Origin: Pseudomonadota bacterium
Lineage (GTDB): Bacteria > Pseudomonadota > Alphaproteobacteria > Rhodobacterales > Rhodobacteraceae
Length of the DNA: 32,054 nucleotides
Direction: 5' to 3'
Assembly: GCA_963205075.1 (NCBI GenBank)
Contig: CAUJIU010000027.1
Coordinates: 1 to 32,054 of the forward strand
Shown here: positions 31,405 to 32,054 of the stretch, piece by piece
Numbering within the stretch: position 1 is the stretch's first letter
Layout: each line of letters starts with the position of its first letter
The notes under the pieces: model-generated
The model's input: the letters and a program-made list of their open reading frames with translations, nothing else
Told to the model about the DNA's origin: nothing
Databases searched by the model: none
Program-made: the position numbers and the translations under genes

Positions 31405-32054
31405 TCCAGATCAAGCAGCACCTCGGGGAGATAGCGCCCGTCCGGTCCCTTCAGGGCCCCGGCGTCGCCCCTGGTCGCCACCAGCCGCAGACGGATGGCG
31501 CCGATGCCGGAGGCGCGGGTCTCGGCCAGATCCAGCACTTCCGACCAGGCCCGCACCGTATCGCCGGCATGGCAGGGATTGGCATGGGTGCCGCCGTTCA
31601 GCCCCAGCAGGACCTGCGCATTGGCCAGCCCGTTGAACGACAGCGCACGGGCCAGCGACATCACATGGCCGCCATAGACCAGCCGCCGCCCGTCGGGGCG
31701 GGCGGTGATGTCGAAATGCACCTTGGCGGTGTTCTGCCACAGGCGGGTGGCCATCATGTGCTCGGCCTCGTCAATGGTGACGCCGTCGACATGGTCGATG
31801 ATCTCGCCAATGGTGTAATCGCGCAGGCGGTGCGGCTCGCCCGCCATTGCGGTGTCATAGCGGCTGAAATCCAGCCCCCCGGGCACCACCAGATCGCGCG
31901 CCGCGACCGATGCCGCCAGCTCCGGCACCTGCGCCGCCGGGGCCGCCCCCGAGCCGCGCTTGCGCACCATGACCCAGCGCACATAGCTCAGCACGGCCAC
32001 CCCGCGCTGGTTGCGCCCGACCGTGCGCACCCAGACCACGCCCGAAGCGCCGTT
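31380..32054 (-). CDS. mch: Mesaconyl-CoA hydratase, C-terminal part (gene runs off the right edge)
   Basis: The last 224 residues of a MaoC/hotdog-fold hydratase; the start lies beyond the window. The visible part follows known Rhodobacter mesaconyl-C1-CoA hydratase from its middle: VAVLSYVRWVMVRKRG, then IGEIIDHVDGVTIDEAEHMMATRLWQNTAKVHFD, VYGGHVMSLARALSFNGLANA, and NPCHAGDTVRAWSEVL. The enzyme hydrates mesaconyl-CoA to beta-methylmalyl-CoA in the ethylmalonyl-CoA pathway, after the steps of ccr and ecm. It ends with a TGA that overlaps the opposing hydrolase gene. A general MaoC-type dehydratase is the alternative, but the two-domain sequence resemblance is close. Confidence 0.88.
   Translation of the reverse strand, partial: NGASGVVWVRTVGRNQRGVAVLSYVRWVMVRKRGSGAAPAAQVPELAASVAARDLVVPGGLDFSRYDTAMAGEPHRLRDYTIGEIIDHVDGVTIDEAEHMMATRLWQNTAKVHFDITARPDGRRLVYGGHVMSLARALSFNGLANAQVLLGLNGGTHANPCHAGDTVRAWSEVLDLAETRASGIGAIRLRLVATRGDAGALKGPDGRYLPEVLLDLDYWAAMPL

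Noticed and set aside
1-32054. tRNA or rRNA genes, CRISPR arrays, insertion sequences, phage genes or integration sites
   Set aside because: None was recognised on either strand; apart from one short tandem repeat there are no direct repeats, transposase-like or integrase-like genes. A tRNAscan or HMM search would settle small RNA genes.

Overview
The window looks like a high-GC alphaproteobacterial chromosome of the Rhodobacterales (Rhodobacteraceae/Roseobacteraceae type). Three enzymes of the ethylmalonyl-CoA pathway are present (ccr, ecm and the mesaconyl-CoA hydratase gene). There is also a LuxR/LuxI pair next to ccr, a short HvrA/Spb-type H-NS protein, a TauE permease coupled to a TIGR02186/PF09608 protein, and an sdhCDAB operon. 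No mobile element, CRISPR array, rRNA or tRNA gene was recognised. Most of the DNA is tightly packed chromosomal coding sequence. No genus is claimed.

Left part (1-5512): a rhomboid-like gene runs off the left edge. Next comes trpS, a VOC-fold protein, a fold-type IV aminotransferase, a universal stress protein abutting a CPBP membrane protease, and then an Nfu-type Fe-S carrier followed by tsaB and rimI.

Purine nucleoside block (5513-11263): a promoter region with a near-perfect RutR-type palindrome precedes a BMP-family binding protein, a double-domain ABC ATPase, two permeases and a trimeric-type purine nucleoside phosphorylase. The layout suggests import of purine nucleosides followed by phosphorolysis. 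A hairpin between the binding-protein gene and the ATPase gene may set their expression ratio.

Middle (11354-15277): a TauE/SafE permease overlaps a TIGR02186 membrane-anchored protein. These converge on an SDR oxidoreductase and a RecD/Pif1-like helicase, which are encoded on the other strand.

Quorum sensing and ethylmalonyl-CoA region (15318-22613): luxI, luxR and a 71-residue upstream protein read leftwards. In front of them lies a perfect TTAA-N7-TTAAC CtrA box. Next are ccr with a clear terminator, a small lipoprotein, a PlsB-like acyltransferase, and the divergent ecm. The hydratase gene at the right edge adds a third step of the same acetate-assimilation pathway.

Right part (22702-32054): an H-NS-like protein is preceded by a perfect palindrome at its predicted start of transcription. 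It is followed by a hexameric-type deoD. The leftward sdhC-sdhD-sdhA-lipoprotein-methyltransferase-sdhB operon appears to continue into a membrane transporter and a DUF1989 protein. Two identical GTGATCAC palindromes 21 bp apart lie in the sdh upstream region. A dienelactone-hydrolase-like protein and the hydratase gene converge at the right end.
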